Positions 22,016 through 33,144 of a stretch of DNA of 64,000 nucleotides are shown here, piece by piece (position 1 is the first letter of the stretch; every line of letters begins with the position of its first letter). This DNA comes from Nematopogon swammerdamellus. Taxonomy: Eukaryota > Arthropoda > Insecta > Lepidoptera > Adelidae. The stretch is taken from the NCBI GenBank assembly GCA_946902875.1, contig OX336348.1, forward strand, positions 14,037,741 to 14,101,740, written 5' to 3'. Below the pieces are notes generated by a model. That model worked only from the letters and a program-made list of their open reading frames with translations. It did not search any database and was not told the origin of the DNA. A program made the position numbers and the translations under genes.

Positions 22016-22235
22016 ACGCACGGTTGTTGTCTTGCTTGTCATTATTTTGGTCGGTTCGTCAAAGAGTTTGCGATTTGTAATGGAACTGCCGTCGCCTCCG
22101 CCGCCGCCGCCCCGCCGCCGTCCACGGGAAGGCGAGCTCCAATGCGGTAGCTGGGAGAAGGGTAGGTACCTATATAAATTTTTTCGTCAGTATATTCACA
22201 AATTAAAATTTCCCGACATTTATGCATCATTTGTA

Positions 22236-22656
22236 CCAATTTTTTTTTTTTTTTTTTTGTAATCCGGTATGGGTGGCTGAGTCAGAGGGGCCAAAGCGCA
22301 TGCTCCGACCAGCCGATATCACCTCTGAGAAGATAGGTGCCATACCGGAGACTTCCCTGGATTGCTGGCTATACTGGACTAGAGGAGAACACAACCGAGG
22401 CTGCTATGCGGCCATCTTACATCCAGTACGGTGGTACCAACCCAGTCGGCTACAATTTGAGCCTACCACCTAGTAAGGGGCAAGAGAAGGGACCTACAGT
22501 TTTACACCGGTTCCGAACGGTGAAGCTGCAGATGTAGTATGCACGTAAATTTGTTTTTCGTTAGAAAAAACTCATAGTTACACGCCGACCGGATTCGAAC
22601 CGAGGACCTCTCGCATGAGGAGCCGATGCCCAAACCACTCGGCCACCCGCCGCTTA
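22236..22656 (-). mobile_element. SINE-C, unit B copy
   Basis: The head has the perfect A box TGGCCGAGTGG and B box GGTTCGAATCC. The tail at the left is a T-rich run. It is near-identical to 17211-17634 except for small changes (one extra triplet in the central part). Confidence 0.75.
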
Positions 22657-23104
22657 TAAACAGAAACAGAATATCGACAGAAATCCTATTTCTATACAGG
22701 TAGTCCTATACAGTCACTTGCCACATTATATATATAATAAAAATCATCGGGTTTTCTGATTTAAAAGAACTCGACGAAATATAAGTGAAATTTTATAAGT
22801 AGGTACTACGGTCTTTGGTTATAAGCAACGACATACGTTACCCCTAGACTAGCGGATGAATCTCAGGCGAAATCTCCTGAGAACTCTCAGTGACAGTTGT
22901 CAAAAGTGTTTCAAGAATACGAAATGTTTGGCATCCCATTCAAAGTAACGGCGTACTACGTGGCTAAATGTCAAATTCCATGACAGCCAGGTCCAGACTG
23001 CGTTCCGCGGATTTCAAGAATACGAATGTTTTGTCAGGCAGGAAAATCGTCAGTTTAGCGTGTAATTTCGCCTGAGAAGCGCCTGAGCGGAGTTGCCGAA
23101 TAGA

Positions 23105-23340
23105 CCTCCTGATCTTAAACGAAAAGCCACGACAAGACGTTCACGATTCATTTTTAATTTGTCAAACCAGGGTACTAAGGGCGGTTCATTTTGTATGATT
23201 TTATACCATATTTCTTTATCTCTAGATCTAAGATCAAAATATTCTTTCCACCTAATATAACAATTATACTTAGCTAGACACGTTAAAGTCAAATAAGTAC
23301 CAACCCAACCCGATATTCGTTTGGTCGTTATGTGATTTGG
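23105..23340 (-). pseudogene. LINE ORF2 C-terminus, part 1 (before the insertion)
   Basis: The minus-strand frame reads ISGWVGTYLTLTCLAKYNC, then IIQNEPPLVPWFDKL and RLVVAFRLRSG, where the composite insertion begins. It continues in frame at 14550. The reverse transcriptase is not in the window; the sequence right of 23340 is a tRNA-like SINE head. Confidence 0.65.
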
Positions 23341-23432
23341 TGGCTCAGTGGTAAGAGTGTAGGGCACAGATTACCAATATTTGTGTAGGGTTTTTATTTT
23401 TTCGATCTCGACCATAGGTTCGTGTCCCTTTT
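23339..23432 (+). mobile_element. tRNA-like SINE head
   Basis: TGGCTCAGTGG at 23341 matches the A-box consensus exactly, and AGGTTCGTGTCCC near 23418 is a one-mismatch B box. The spacing is larger than in a tRNA and there is no acceptor-stem pairing. Confidence 0.5.
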
Positions 23433-23519
23433 GACAATTTTTTTTTGTTTTTTTGGCAATGTTAGGGCAAAGTGTTAGGGTGTTAAAATTAGGTCATGGT
23501 TATTTTTTTTTATAACCAC

Positions 23520-24600
23520 CTAAGAAAGCTTGAAACGAAACACTCGGTTCGAAACGAAACGTAGGTAACAAAAACGACATGCACCGCCTCAACATTAGGT
23601 TAGGATTAATATAGCGTCGCGCAGCGACGCATCTTCTTTAAATTAGCCCTGATTATTTTTTTTTAAACCACCAAAACATCACTCATCCATCATACCCACT
23701 CATAGCTCAGAAGCCGCGGAAGCCGCGGGCGCTACAAAGGCTTTCATGTGGCCTACCGATCATGATGCTTGTGGTGCCAGCCAACCTAGCGGAGAGGTAA
23801 TGTAGTTTTGCAAATGAGATCCAACCCACAACAAGAACGAAATTAAATATACCAAACTCCACTAAATCCACCGCTCCATTTTTGGTAAAAATTGGTTGTC
23901 TGTAAAGTTGGTTTACGGACGATAGTACGTGATAACGTCCTAAAGTGGTAAGACTACTGGGAACGATAAAGTACCAGGGCAGAAGAAATTAAAAGGAGGA
24001 TATTTACTATGGTGTGTGGTTACCTTCAGCAAAACTTTTGTGATGTGGACTTTTTCAGCAATTTACAGTTTGACACATATGGCGAATCATTCTGTACCAT
24101 TTCAATCGATTTCGATTATTCTTTTTTATTTAAATTACTAAAAAGAATGAAATAAAAACAGTTTTAAAAAATACGAAACCGACTTCCAAACAAAAAAAAA
24201 ACCCAGAACTAAAAAGTGTTAAATAGGTACCTAATATTTGGTTCTCTGTCGTTGTATTGAATCGAAATACATGAATCGATATTGTGATACATATTCGGAC
24301 TTTCGGACCTTTGTTTCATGAATATATTCTAAATTTGAAATCTTTTCCGACCGGCCAGATGCGCTTAATATATTATGGTACGAGTAACCTCCTTTCAATT
24401 TGTGCTGCCCTGGTACTTTAGAACCAGAGAGATAAATGTGTACAAGCCGACGCTTGGGCCGATTGTGTCTCTCTATCGCTTGTTACGCGCTCTCGCTTGC
24501 ACACACAGGCTCAGATGGAACGTGACACTTTTTCGTGCGTGCAGCCGGTGTTAATAAATTTATAAGACGTGACGTTATCACGTCAAAAGGTCACTATTTC
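23520..24600. repeat. Interspersed element fragment, repeated inverted at 31400-31868
   Basis: Two segments recur in reverse orientation. CTCTCGCTTGCACACACAGG with its flanks (24400-24570) matches 31405-31545, and GTTTACGGACGATAGTACGTG (23890-23950) matches 31755-31800. A block with the hairpin GCGTCGCGCAGCGACGC (23625) recurs at 32655. The host element is unidentified. Nothing coding was found up to 25123. Confidence 0.5.
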
Positions 24601-25123
24601 TCGCAAAATGCACAGTAACAAAGTTACCAAATTAAAAAGAAACCAAGAACGAACTAGCAAAATGGATCCAGGCAGTTGAAAAAATAATATATTGAATACC
24701 ATTTTACTATCGAAAAAAATTGCAAACGAGTCCCATCCTGCTTGCATCATGTTTGCTATTAGGATTAGTTACCTTAGAGGCAATTTTTAAATAAATTAAT
24801 TTTTATTATGTAATGAAGATCCAAACCAACTTACTTTTATAGTAAAAAGGATCCAAATATCCATACTTATTGAAATAAAACAGATCCAACCCTCATTATG
24901 AATTTTGGTAAAAAGATCCTGATGAAAATTTTGAAAAAAAAAAACCGTTCAGAACTCATTATTTGCTGTTGTTTATTTAGAACTAAAAAGGTTAATATTA
25001 GTACTACATTACAAGTTAACTTTTAAATGTATACGAACATAGTTGGCTTTCTGAGGAAAGATCTCATAAAACCTTGCATATCTTTTTTTTGTGTTTTTGT
25101 GGGTTGAATCTCTTTTGCATCGA

Positions 25124-25511
25124 TCCTGGAGGTCTATTCAGCAACTCCGCTCAGGCGCTTCTCAGGCGAAATTACACGCTAAACTGACGATTTTCCTGCC
25201 TGACAAAACATTCGTATTCTTGAAATCCGCGGAACGCAGTCTGGACCTGGCTGTCATGGAATTTGACATTTAGCCACGTAGTACGCCGTTACTTTGAATG
25301 GGATGTCAAACATTTCGTATTCTTGAAACACTTTTGACAACTGTCACTGAGAGTTCTCAGGAGATTTCGTAGGTCTGTAGAACTGTAGGTCCCTTCTCTT
25401 GCCCCTTACTAGGTGGTACTAGGTTGATACCACCGTACTGGATGTAAGATGGCCGCATAGCAGCCTCGGTTGTGTTCTCCTCTAGTCCAGTATAGCCAGC
25501 AATCCAGGGAA
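25124..25511 (-). mobile_element. Reversed piece of the composite repeat (terminal part plus SINE-C core)
   Basis: It begins AGGTCTATTCAGCAACTCCG, the reversed right end of units A and B. It runs through the terminal segment to about 25365, then jumps by deletion to the SINE-C central part, which ends at CAATCCAGGGAA where a larger element is inserted. The sequence continues at 27836 (GGAAGTCTCCGG) and stops near 27885. Confidence 0.65.
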
Positions 25512-26437
25512 GGGTCGTTCCGCCATTTCGTTCAAATTGCATTCCCGCGCAATAAAAGCGTGTGAAAATGTATGTTTTTTAAAATGATTTTATTGAAATA
25601 TATAGGTTTAGATGAAAGGAAAAAGTAGTATTTAACGAATCAGACATTTGTCCATTCAATTAAATAAAAAAAAATAAAAACCTCCAAAATTCTCATTCCT
25701 ATCCTCTTCCAAACGAAGGATCAGTATTTAGTATAATTTTTTTTTTTAGTTTCTTCAAGTAAAATGAGTATATTAATAAACCCACCTATAGTGTAACTAA
25801 TAACGCATGTTTCTTTGGGATTCATTTATTTTTAGAGCCATTATATCATAAAAAGAATTCATATTTCATTTTTGTCCGTGGAAAAACGTCATTACCTTCC
25901 GCGGAACTGGTATTACAAATTAGACAGTGTGTGACCCGACTTTAGCCTTCGCTCTACGCTCCGCACGTCGAACGCTCCTCATTGTGTCCCTGGATCTAGA
26001 CAGGAGAGGACGAGCGTCGCTGGGAAAGAAAATACTCACGATCTTCGTGCTCATCAACTACTTTGTCACCGTCCAGGCATCATTACCTTCCGGCTTTTTT
26101 TAACATAAGTACACGATATAAAAATTTCATTTAAATCCTAATGCATCAGATTTTAGTCAGAATACTCGTTAATTAATATAATAAATTTGTAATATCAGTA
26201 ATAAGGGAGCAATTGAAGAAATACATCAAAATTTCATTACCCTCCTTTTCATTACCCTCCTTTACCCTCAAAATGTTTGCCGGACGGTAATGAAGGGGTT
26301 CGGATGGTAATGAAATGTTTACTTGATTTTCCTTCCCTCCTACCTAACTGGGTGGTAGGTTATATCCCGCCCGTGTTGGTACCACCGCAGCACTGAATGA
26401 AACGTTGGTCCAAACGGCTATGTAAACGTCCGAATGT

Positions 26438-27172
26438 CCATGGTCATCGTTGGACACCTTATGGATGGCTTGGCGCCATATGTCGGGTTTTATATAAAGC
26501 AAAATATTTCGTGTTTTCCGTCGAGTTCAGTGTAGCCGACACGATGAAAGGAAATTACTATCAGGGTACCTAGTTCACCAAGGTGTTATGGGCTGACATC
26601 GCGGATGTTGTAGGCGATGTAAACATGTCAGTGTTCACAAAAAAAATTGTGTGCACGTAGTAAGTAGTACATAAATAATAAAAATCCAATAAAACTGGAC
26701 TTTTAATTCTATTTGGCACGTAAAGTATCTACATAACGTATACTGGAGTACGGGGTTTAACCCGACCGGGTCGGCACCAACGCACTGACTGAAGTTCGGT
26801 CGAAATGCTATGAAAATTGTTCATGTTTTTAACCAGTTAAGTGTAGCCGGTTCAATTTAGTGATATGTAAGAGTATAGTTGTTTTACGTGCCAAATATAA
26901 TTAAAAGTCCAGTTTTATTGGATTTTTATTATTTATGTACTACTTACTACGTGCACACAATTTTTTTTGTGAACACTGACATGTTTACATCGCCTACAAC
27001 ATCCGTGATGTCAGCCCATAACACCTTGGTGAACTAGGTGCCCTGATAGTACTTTCCTTTCATCGTGTCGGCTACACTGAACTCGACGGAAAACACGAAA
27101 TATTTTGCTTTATTTAAAGCCCGACATATGGCGCCGAGCCACCCATAAGGTGTCTAACGACGCCCATGGACA
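26438..27172. repeat. Foldback with ~285-base arms made of SINE sequence
   Basis: 26438-26722 and 26883-27172 are reverse complements of each other with few changes (for example GCACGTAGTAAGTAGTACAT and its reverse complement). Each arm holds the 3' body of the SINE-A/B type plus unique DNA. The 160-base centre holds yet another SINE piece. It could form a very long hairpin. Confidence 0.7.
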
Positions 27173-27420
27173 TTCGGTCGTATGCGGAGGTTGCGAATGC
27201 CATGCCGGCCTGACAGGTGCCCATTCACACCCCTCTTGAAGGACCCGAGACTGTACTTGGGGGGAAATATATGGGCAGGGAGAGCGTTCCAGAGTTTACC
27301 GGTTCTGTAGAGGAATGATCTGCAGAATCGATTGGTACGCATCCGCGGTAAGTCCAGCGTGTAGGGATGCAATCCCTGCCCAGTGCGCGTGGTACGAAGG
27401 TGGAAAGGGGATTTGTTATT
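27154..27420 (-). pseudogene. LINE ORF2 extreme C-terminus
   Basis: The minus-strand frame reads YTLDLPRMRTNRFCRSFLYR, then TGKLWNALPAHIFPP and SLGSFKRGVN. This is the usual ending of a LINE family abundant in Lepidoptera. A short related piece (VHLAGRHGIRSPR) lies at 58757-58838. The upstream domains are missing. Confidence 0.6.
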
Positions 27421-27885
27421 TCAGTTAAAACTTTTTACACTATGAATTATAAATTACTTAGCTAAAATTTTGATGTTAATAGTGTCGAACTTTTGATAAT
27501 CGTTAACATTATTACTACCATCAGCTAAATAATGATATCTTTATCATTATCATAATAATAATAATATAATCAAGCAAATTTCACTAAGACATACTAGCAT
27601 GCTTCATTACCATCCAACCGCATAAATTACCATCCAGGTGTTTTTCATTACCATCCACACCTTCATTACCTTCCATCAATTTTCTCCAAAACTAAAAGTT
27701 GTACATAGATGCCTCTCTTATGTTACTACATCTAATAAGTACAGGAACACATATATACATAAATATATTTCAGAAAATAAAAAAATAAAAATTCCGCCAA
27801 AACATGCAAATTTGAACGAAATGGCGGAACGACCCGGAAGTCTCCGGTATGGCACCTATCTTCTCAGAGGTGATACTCATGTGTC

Positions 27886-29370
27886 CGCTATAGCGAAACG
27901 TAGCTGAAAACCGTTGCCACGCCTCTAACGTATCGCATCGGTATTGTCATAGCTAACAACGGCTATCGGCTATCGGCTACCAAACCAACCAAAGCGAACG
28001 AACACCGTATGCCAGACAGCCTGACAGACAACTGATATCCGAATCCGACAATAATTATGCCTTCCCTCTCTCTTTAAGTAAGTCCCCAAATGCAAGAAAG
28101 AGAAGGTGCGATTCTTTCTAGTTTCACCAAATAGATTATTTCATGGAAAATAACCTTTATCATAAAATCAGTAAGGTCGTATTTGGGTTGGATATCTACG
28201 AATATCTTAGATATTTACGAAATATCTAACGGCGCGGGTGGCAACTAGAACAGTTGTCAGTTATTTAGTTATCAGAACAACCAGTTGTCTCAGTCCAGTC
28301 AGTTTCAGTTATTCTTTATTCTTTATTCTTTATTCATCATTCGTATGGTAGTACACTACGCTTGAATTTGTCCTGTTTAGTTTTTACAATCCGGTTCGAT
28401 TACACCCACAAAGAAGAGCCGGCAAGAAACTTCGCAGGGTTCTTTCTTAACGTCTTCAATTACAATACGTTGTGACTAGCTACACAATAGACACCGCTTA
28501 CAGTGTTAAGATATAGTTTGAGAGCTAGAATAACTATAATTTTAAGCTTGATAATTAGTTAGTGAGCCAGTAGCCACTAGCCAGCCACCCTCCCGGTGCG
28601 GTGCGGTACGGTTACGGTGGCGGTGCGGCGCCGCGCCTCCGCACGCCAGACGCGCAGAACGTTGAGTTAGCGTAGTTCAGAACAGAAACTTTGTAGGTAC
28701 CTACTTTACTGTGTATTTATGTGTGTAGGTACAACTCTTCTTAGTGTGTAGGTTTTTTCGTTAATGAACAATTACATAGTGCGTGAACATTGTGTATAAA
28801 AAATATATTAGTAATAAAATAAATAATGTAAAGACAGAACTTTACTTTTAAAATGTTAAAAAGAAAGACATCATAATGGCCAACAAAAAAGATGTGGTGT
28901 GCACTCATTAGCGACCGAAGGGAGAAATCCATGTACATAATGATCATTGTAAATGTGGTGATTTTTAAATGCGCCACAATTTTTGTCTTACTTTTTTTTT
29001 AAATGGAAACTGACACGGTTTGCTACCTCACCTACAACATCCTTTCCTATCATACTTACATAAAAAAATTGTGCTAGTCCTAGTAAAACATGAAGGGAAA
29101 TGACATTATCTTTCTTTCTAATCACTTCGCTCTCGGTTCTGAACCAGGTCGAACCAGGAAGTAGGAACCGGTCTGAAGCAGGTACCAGTTTTGTTAGCCA
29201 ATATCGATGCGTAAGCTAAAACGATAAATAAAACGATAAGCAAGCCATTTATTTGGAAATCTACGAAGCAGAGTTTTTGATACCGATATTTGGCAACGGA
29301 TATCATCACCGGTATTGAAGACAGATATCGGTTAGATCACGGTTGCCAAAAATTGTTGATAACCCACATA
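27886..29370. other. Intergenic DNA with small repeat scraps
   Basis: It contains a (TTCTTTA)n run at 28312-28340, a segment with GAAGAGCCGGCAAGAAACTT (28412) that recalls a common lepidopteran LINE 3' region, a GC-rich patch at 28590-28660, and a 50-base scrap of the SINE 3' end at 28992-29042. No gene was recognised. Confidence 0.4.
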
Positions 29371-30165
29371 ACTACACCTCTGAGAAGATAGGTGCCATAC
29401 CGGAGACTTCCCTAGATTGCTGGCTATACTGGACTAGAGGAGAACACAACCGAGGCTGCTATGCGGCCATCTTACATCCAGTACGGTGGTACCAACCCAG
29501 TCGGCTACAATTTGAACCTACCACCTATTAAGGGGCAAGAGAAGGGACCTACAGTTTTACACCGGTTCCGAACGGTGAAGCAGCAGGTGTAGTATGCACG
29601 TAAATTTTTTTTTCGTTAGAAAAAACTCATAGGTAAACGCCGACCGGATTCGAACCGAGGACCTCTCGCATGAGGAGCCGATGCCCAAACCACTCGGCCA
29701 CCCGCCGCTTATTTATAGAAACAGAATATCGACAGGAATCCTTTTTTTAAACAGGTAGTCCTATACAGTCACTTGCCACATTATATATAATAAAAATCAT
29801 CGGGTTTTCTGATTTAAAAGAACTCGACGAAATATAACTGAAATTTTATAAGTAGGTACGGTCTTTGGTTATAGTATAGGCAACGACATACGTTACCCCT
29901 AGACTAGCGGATGAATCTCAGGCGAAATCTCCTGAGAACTCTCAGTGACAGTTGTCAAAAGTGTTTCAAGATACGAAATGTTTGACATCCCATTCAAAGT
30001 AACGGCGTACTACGTGGCTAAATGTCAAATTCCATGACAGCCAGGTCCAGACTGCGTTCCGCGGATTTCAAGAATACGAATGTTTTGTCAGGCAGGAAAA
30101 TCGTCAGTTTAGCGTGTAATTTCGCCTGAGAAGCGCCTGAGCGGAGTTGCTGAATAGACCTCCTG
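29371..30165 (-). mobile_element. Partial composite unit C (SINE-C plus terminal segment)
   Basis: 29371-29711 is a SINE-C that lacks its 3' end, with intact A and B boxes in its head. 29712-30165 is the right terminal segment ending GAATAGACCT. It matches 22280-23104 of unit B closely, including the AAAAGAACTCGACGAAATATAA region absent from unit A, so C is closer to B. Confidence 0.65.
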
Positions 30166-30315
30166 TAGAGAGCGAGCGTTCCAACTAAAAGCGAAGCGGC
30201 ACAGGAAAGAACAAAATTGACTCTTGCGCTATAGATCAGCTGATTGTACGCGAAGTGGCAGAAACAAAACGTAACAAAAACGACATGCACCGCCTCAACA
30301 TTAGGTTAGGGTATT

Positions 30316-31376
30316 CCTGTTGACTCCCATGCGGGACCGTTCTAACCCTTCGCGCCGTCGAAACCATTTCGCTGGCTCCCGCCGGGACCCTTCGGTCCCA
30401 TAATTTATGCGCAATTTACGGCCGCACTATTTGGCCAAGTTTACTTTATTTTCCCCTGATCCTCTCTTGACTGCCTGACCATGTTTTGAAAGGATGAGAA
30501 CCCTGTCTCCAAGACACAATAATATTGCCTATGGAAACAATAACTAGCCGTCAGTGGACACTTTGATAATCTGTCCGTGTGCGTATTTTTCAAGTAAGAG
30601 CGCCCCGTGAAAATAATGTTTATAAGTGTATTCAAGTGCATCTATGAGCTAAAGATTAGTAAATAGTGTTATTTATTAGTTATTCCACCAATAGAAGATG
30701 CATTACGAGTTCGGTTGGCGACAAAAGTCATATTTTTCGTCGCTCAAAAATGTTTGTTTATTTTTGTATGAAATGTGTAAACAATGACTTTGAGGGCATA
30801 TTTTTCATGGAAATATAGCTTATTTTTCCAATTTTTTTCGCATTATTATACAAACATACGATCAGTTGCAAAATAAAAGAAGGTTTAGTTCAAATAATAT
30901 ATTTATAAAATTGGTAAAAAATATCACGCGCGTGCCATCTCGGAGTTTCCGGATGCTCCCAGGATCTTCATGTTGAACATCCGATTTCGCCGATTTCTGT
31001 AAAGAAAACGTATATTATACTTTACTATTTCTAAAAGTATGTTTCTTTACGAGTATTCCGATATAAATATTGTAAAGGTATGTTTTGAATTTATATTATA
31101 ATGAATTTTTCAAAAAAAAATTGAGTTTTTTTTTCTAACTAAAATATCTGGTACTTCTAAACAAGGTAAGCCTCACTGTTTCACATGGATTTTAGGAAAT
31201 TTTCTAGGCTTTCTAGGACAGAAGAGTTTATAGATCTAACTTTATTAGTTTCCGTAATATCTGCATTTATGTCGAGGTCGGCGCGCACGGCGGCCCGCGC
31301 GGGCCTGTGCCCGCGCGGGCCGCGCCCATGCGGGATTACGGGGTATGGGGCATATTATAACGCGGGAGTCAATAGG
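30316..31376. mobile_element. 1.06-kb TTAA-targeted element (piggyBac-like, non-autonomous)
   Basis: The ends are CCTGTTGACTCCC and, reversed, CCTATTGACTCCC. The right flank is TTAA (31377-31380). The left flank is TATT, a decayed TTAA, judged from the related site GGATTAATATAG at 23598. CCCATGCGGG occurs near both ends (30326 and 31325). A GC-rich palindromic run GCCCGCGCGGGC lies at 31296. No protein is encoded. Confidence 0.65.
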
Positions 31377-31868
31377 TTAAATAGTTCTTTATATTAACCC
31401 TGGTTATTTTTTGACGTGATGACGTCACGTCTTATAAATTGATGAACACCGGCTGCACACACGAAAAAGTGTCACGTTCCATCTGAGCCTGTGTGTGCAA
31501 GCGAGAGCGCGTAACAAGCGACAGAGAGACACAATCGGTATAGTCAAAGTTACCATGGAAACGTCAAGAAGTAAAACTGTCAAGATCAGACAACAGAAGT
31601 TTATTGATGGCGCAGTCACAAGATGACGTCTTAAGAAGTAAAACTGTCAAGATCAGACAACAGAAGTTTATTGATGACCAGTCACAAGATCTTTCTACTA
31701 GAAATAGATCTACTGATCTTAGCTCTATGTACTACGATTATTCCACGTCATCACGTAAAACTATCGTCCGTAAACCGTCTTTACAGACAACCAATTTATT
31801 TTTAACCTCCAAAACATCACAGCTGATCTATAGCGCACGAGTCAATTTTGTTCTCTCATGTGCCAGAT

Positions 31869-32109
31869 CCAACTAAAAGTTCCCTTCGCCGTTATGTTGG
31901 CTCAACTGTTTATCTGTCAAAACAGCGTTGAGGGTTGCTATGTGTACAGATTTACCCGTAATTGTCAGTGTTTACCGTATACTTTGTACGGTAAATAGCT
32001 ATTGCATTATTAGGTAATATAATCTTCACAAACTGGCAGCACGAATTTAAGCAGTGACAGTGGCACTGACAGTCGAGCCAACATAACGGCGAAGGGAACT
32101 TTTAGTTGG
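31869..32109. repeat. 241-bp palindromic unit with 35-base perfect arms
   Basis: 31869-31903 (CCAACTAAAAGTTCCCTTCG...) is the exact reverse complement of 32075-32109. Perfect arms imply a recent event. The outer part of the right arm also serves as the end of the larger element at 30166-32118. Confidence 0.7.
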
Positions 32110-32544
32110 AACGCTCTATACAGCGTTGCCAGACCCTCCGCATTTCCGCATTTTCATCCGCATTTCTAAAATAAATCCGCAATCCGCTTTAACCTAACGG
32201 GGATCCGCATTCCACTTTCTGTGGAAGTTGTCCAAAATATTTAAAAATTATTTAAAAGTTCATTAAGTCGAGCGGGACTGAACTGATTGACTGACTGACT
32301 GACTTTCACTCCAAAAGCGTAAGGAAGGTCTGGCAATAATTCGCCACAACCAATAATTCGCTAATACACCATTTAATATGAAAATTAGAAGTAAAAAATA
32401 GCAAATCCGCTTTTTTTGCCAAAAATCCGCATTCTGCAGATGCTAAATCCACAAACCCCAAATATCATCTGGCAACACTGGCTCTATACCTGATCCTCAC
32501 TTGACGTGCTCGTAATTGCAAGCGACACATGATAGAACAAAGGA

Positions 32545-32753
32545 AGGCTTGCGCTGTAGATCAGCTGATTGTAAACGCGAAGTGGCAGAAACGAAATGTA
32601 ACAAAAACGACATGCACCGCCTCAACATTAGGTTAGGGTAAATATAGAGATGATGCGTCGCTACGCGACGCATCTTCTTTATTATTAACCCTGGTTATTT
32701 TTTTTAACCTCCAAAAAATCACAGCTCATCTACAGCGCCATCGTTCCTTTGTT
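32545..32753. mobile_element. ~209-bp inverted-repeat element
   Basis: GCGCTGTAGATCAGCTGATT near 32551 faces CAGCTCATCTACAGCGC ending at 32753. The centre holds the hairpin GCGTCGCTACGCGACGC and AACATTAGGTTAGGG, shared with 23590 and 30295. It is a short relative of the element at 30166-32118. 32119-32544 holds only repeats of the word TCCGCATTT and (TGAC)n. Confidence 0.55.
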
Positions 32754-33144
32754 CCTCCGTGCCTGTCTTCAGTCTTTGTCTAACGCTGTCAAGTCAAAGT
32801 GACAATGCGGAAAAAGGGCGGTAAATTTGTTTTTGCTCTACAAAGAAAAATCCAGTTTTCTTGTATTTTAAAGTAATCTTGCTTCAGCTATGGGAGGTGC
32901 GAGCAAGAAAAAGCGTAAAAAAGTTACGAGTGATGAGAAGACAGCTGATGAAATGCGAAGTTTGTCGTCATCCGAGTCTGGCACTGAGCATGAAGAAGTA
33001 AAAATCGACCAAACTGATAAGTACAAACCTTACTATGATCAAAACTATAAGAGGCTGTACAATGAGAACGCCGTCGATTTGGAATTTATCGTTTTCATCG
33101 AGTCTACGAGTGAAAAACCCGTTGGTGACAGAGACATTATGTAC

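Larger units (their letters stand above)
18071..23104. mobile_element. Composite repeat unit B
   Basis: Tandem relative of unit A, longer by two blocks: 18806-20436 (intergenic DNA, a coiled-coil coding fragment and a LINE 3' fragment) and about 20895-21243. It starts TAGGCCTATTCTGCATG directly after the end of unit A and ends GGAGTTGCCGAATAGACCT before the LINE resumes at 23105. The 14551-15287 and 18071-18805 segments look roughly 95% alike by eye. Unit A probably lost the extra blocks, or B gained them. Confidence 0.6.
25512..27835. mobile_element. 2.3-kb inverted-repeat element with GGAA target duplication
   Basis: The ends GGGTCGTTCCGCCATTTCGT (25512) and its exact reverse complement (to 27835) begin a 27-base perfect terminal repeat. 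Flanks GGAA at 25508-25511 and 27836-27839 fit SINE-C copies that read CCAGGGAAGTCTCCGG without interruption. The interior holds many CATTACCATCC / CATTACCTTCC words, a large foldback of SINE pieces and a LINE scrap, and no transposase. The superfamily is not assigned; a 4-base duplication is unusual. Confidence 0.8.
30166..32118. mobile_element. Inverted-repeat element with GAGCGTTCCAACTAAAAG ends
   Basis: The left end GAGCGTTCCAACTAAAAGCG (30174) and the reversed right end AGAGCGTTCCAACTAAAAG (to 32116) are followed by a further inverted pair: TTGCGCTATAGATCAGCTG (30222) against its complement near 31820. The right arm is disturbed by an extra palindrome at 31869-32109. The interior contains the TTAA element at 30316 and an inverted copy of 23.9-24.6 kb DNA. 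No transposase was seen. Confidence 0.55.
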
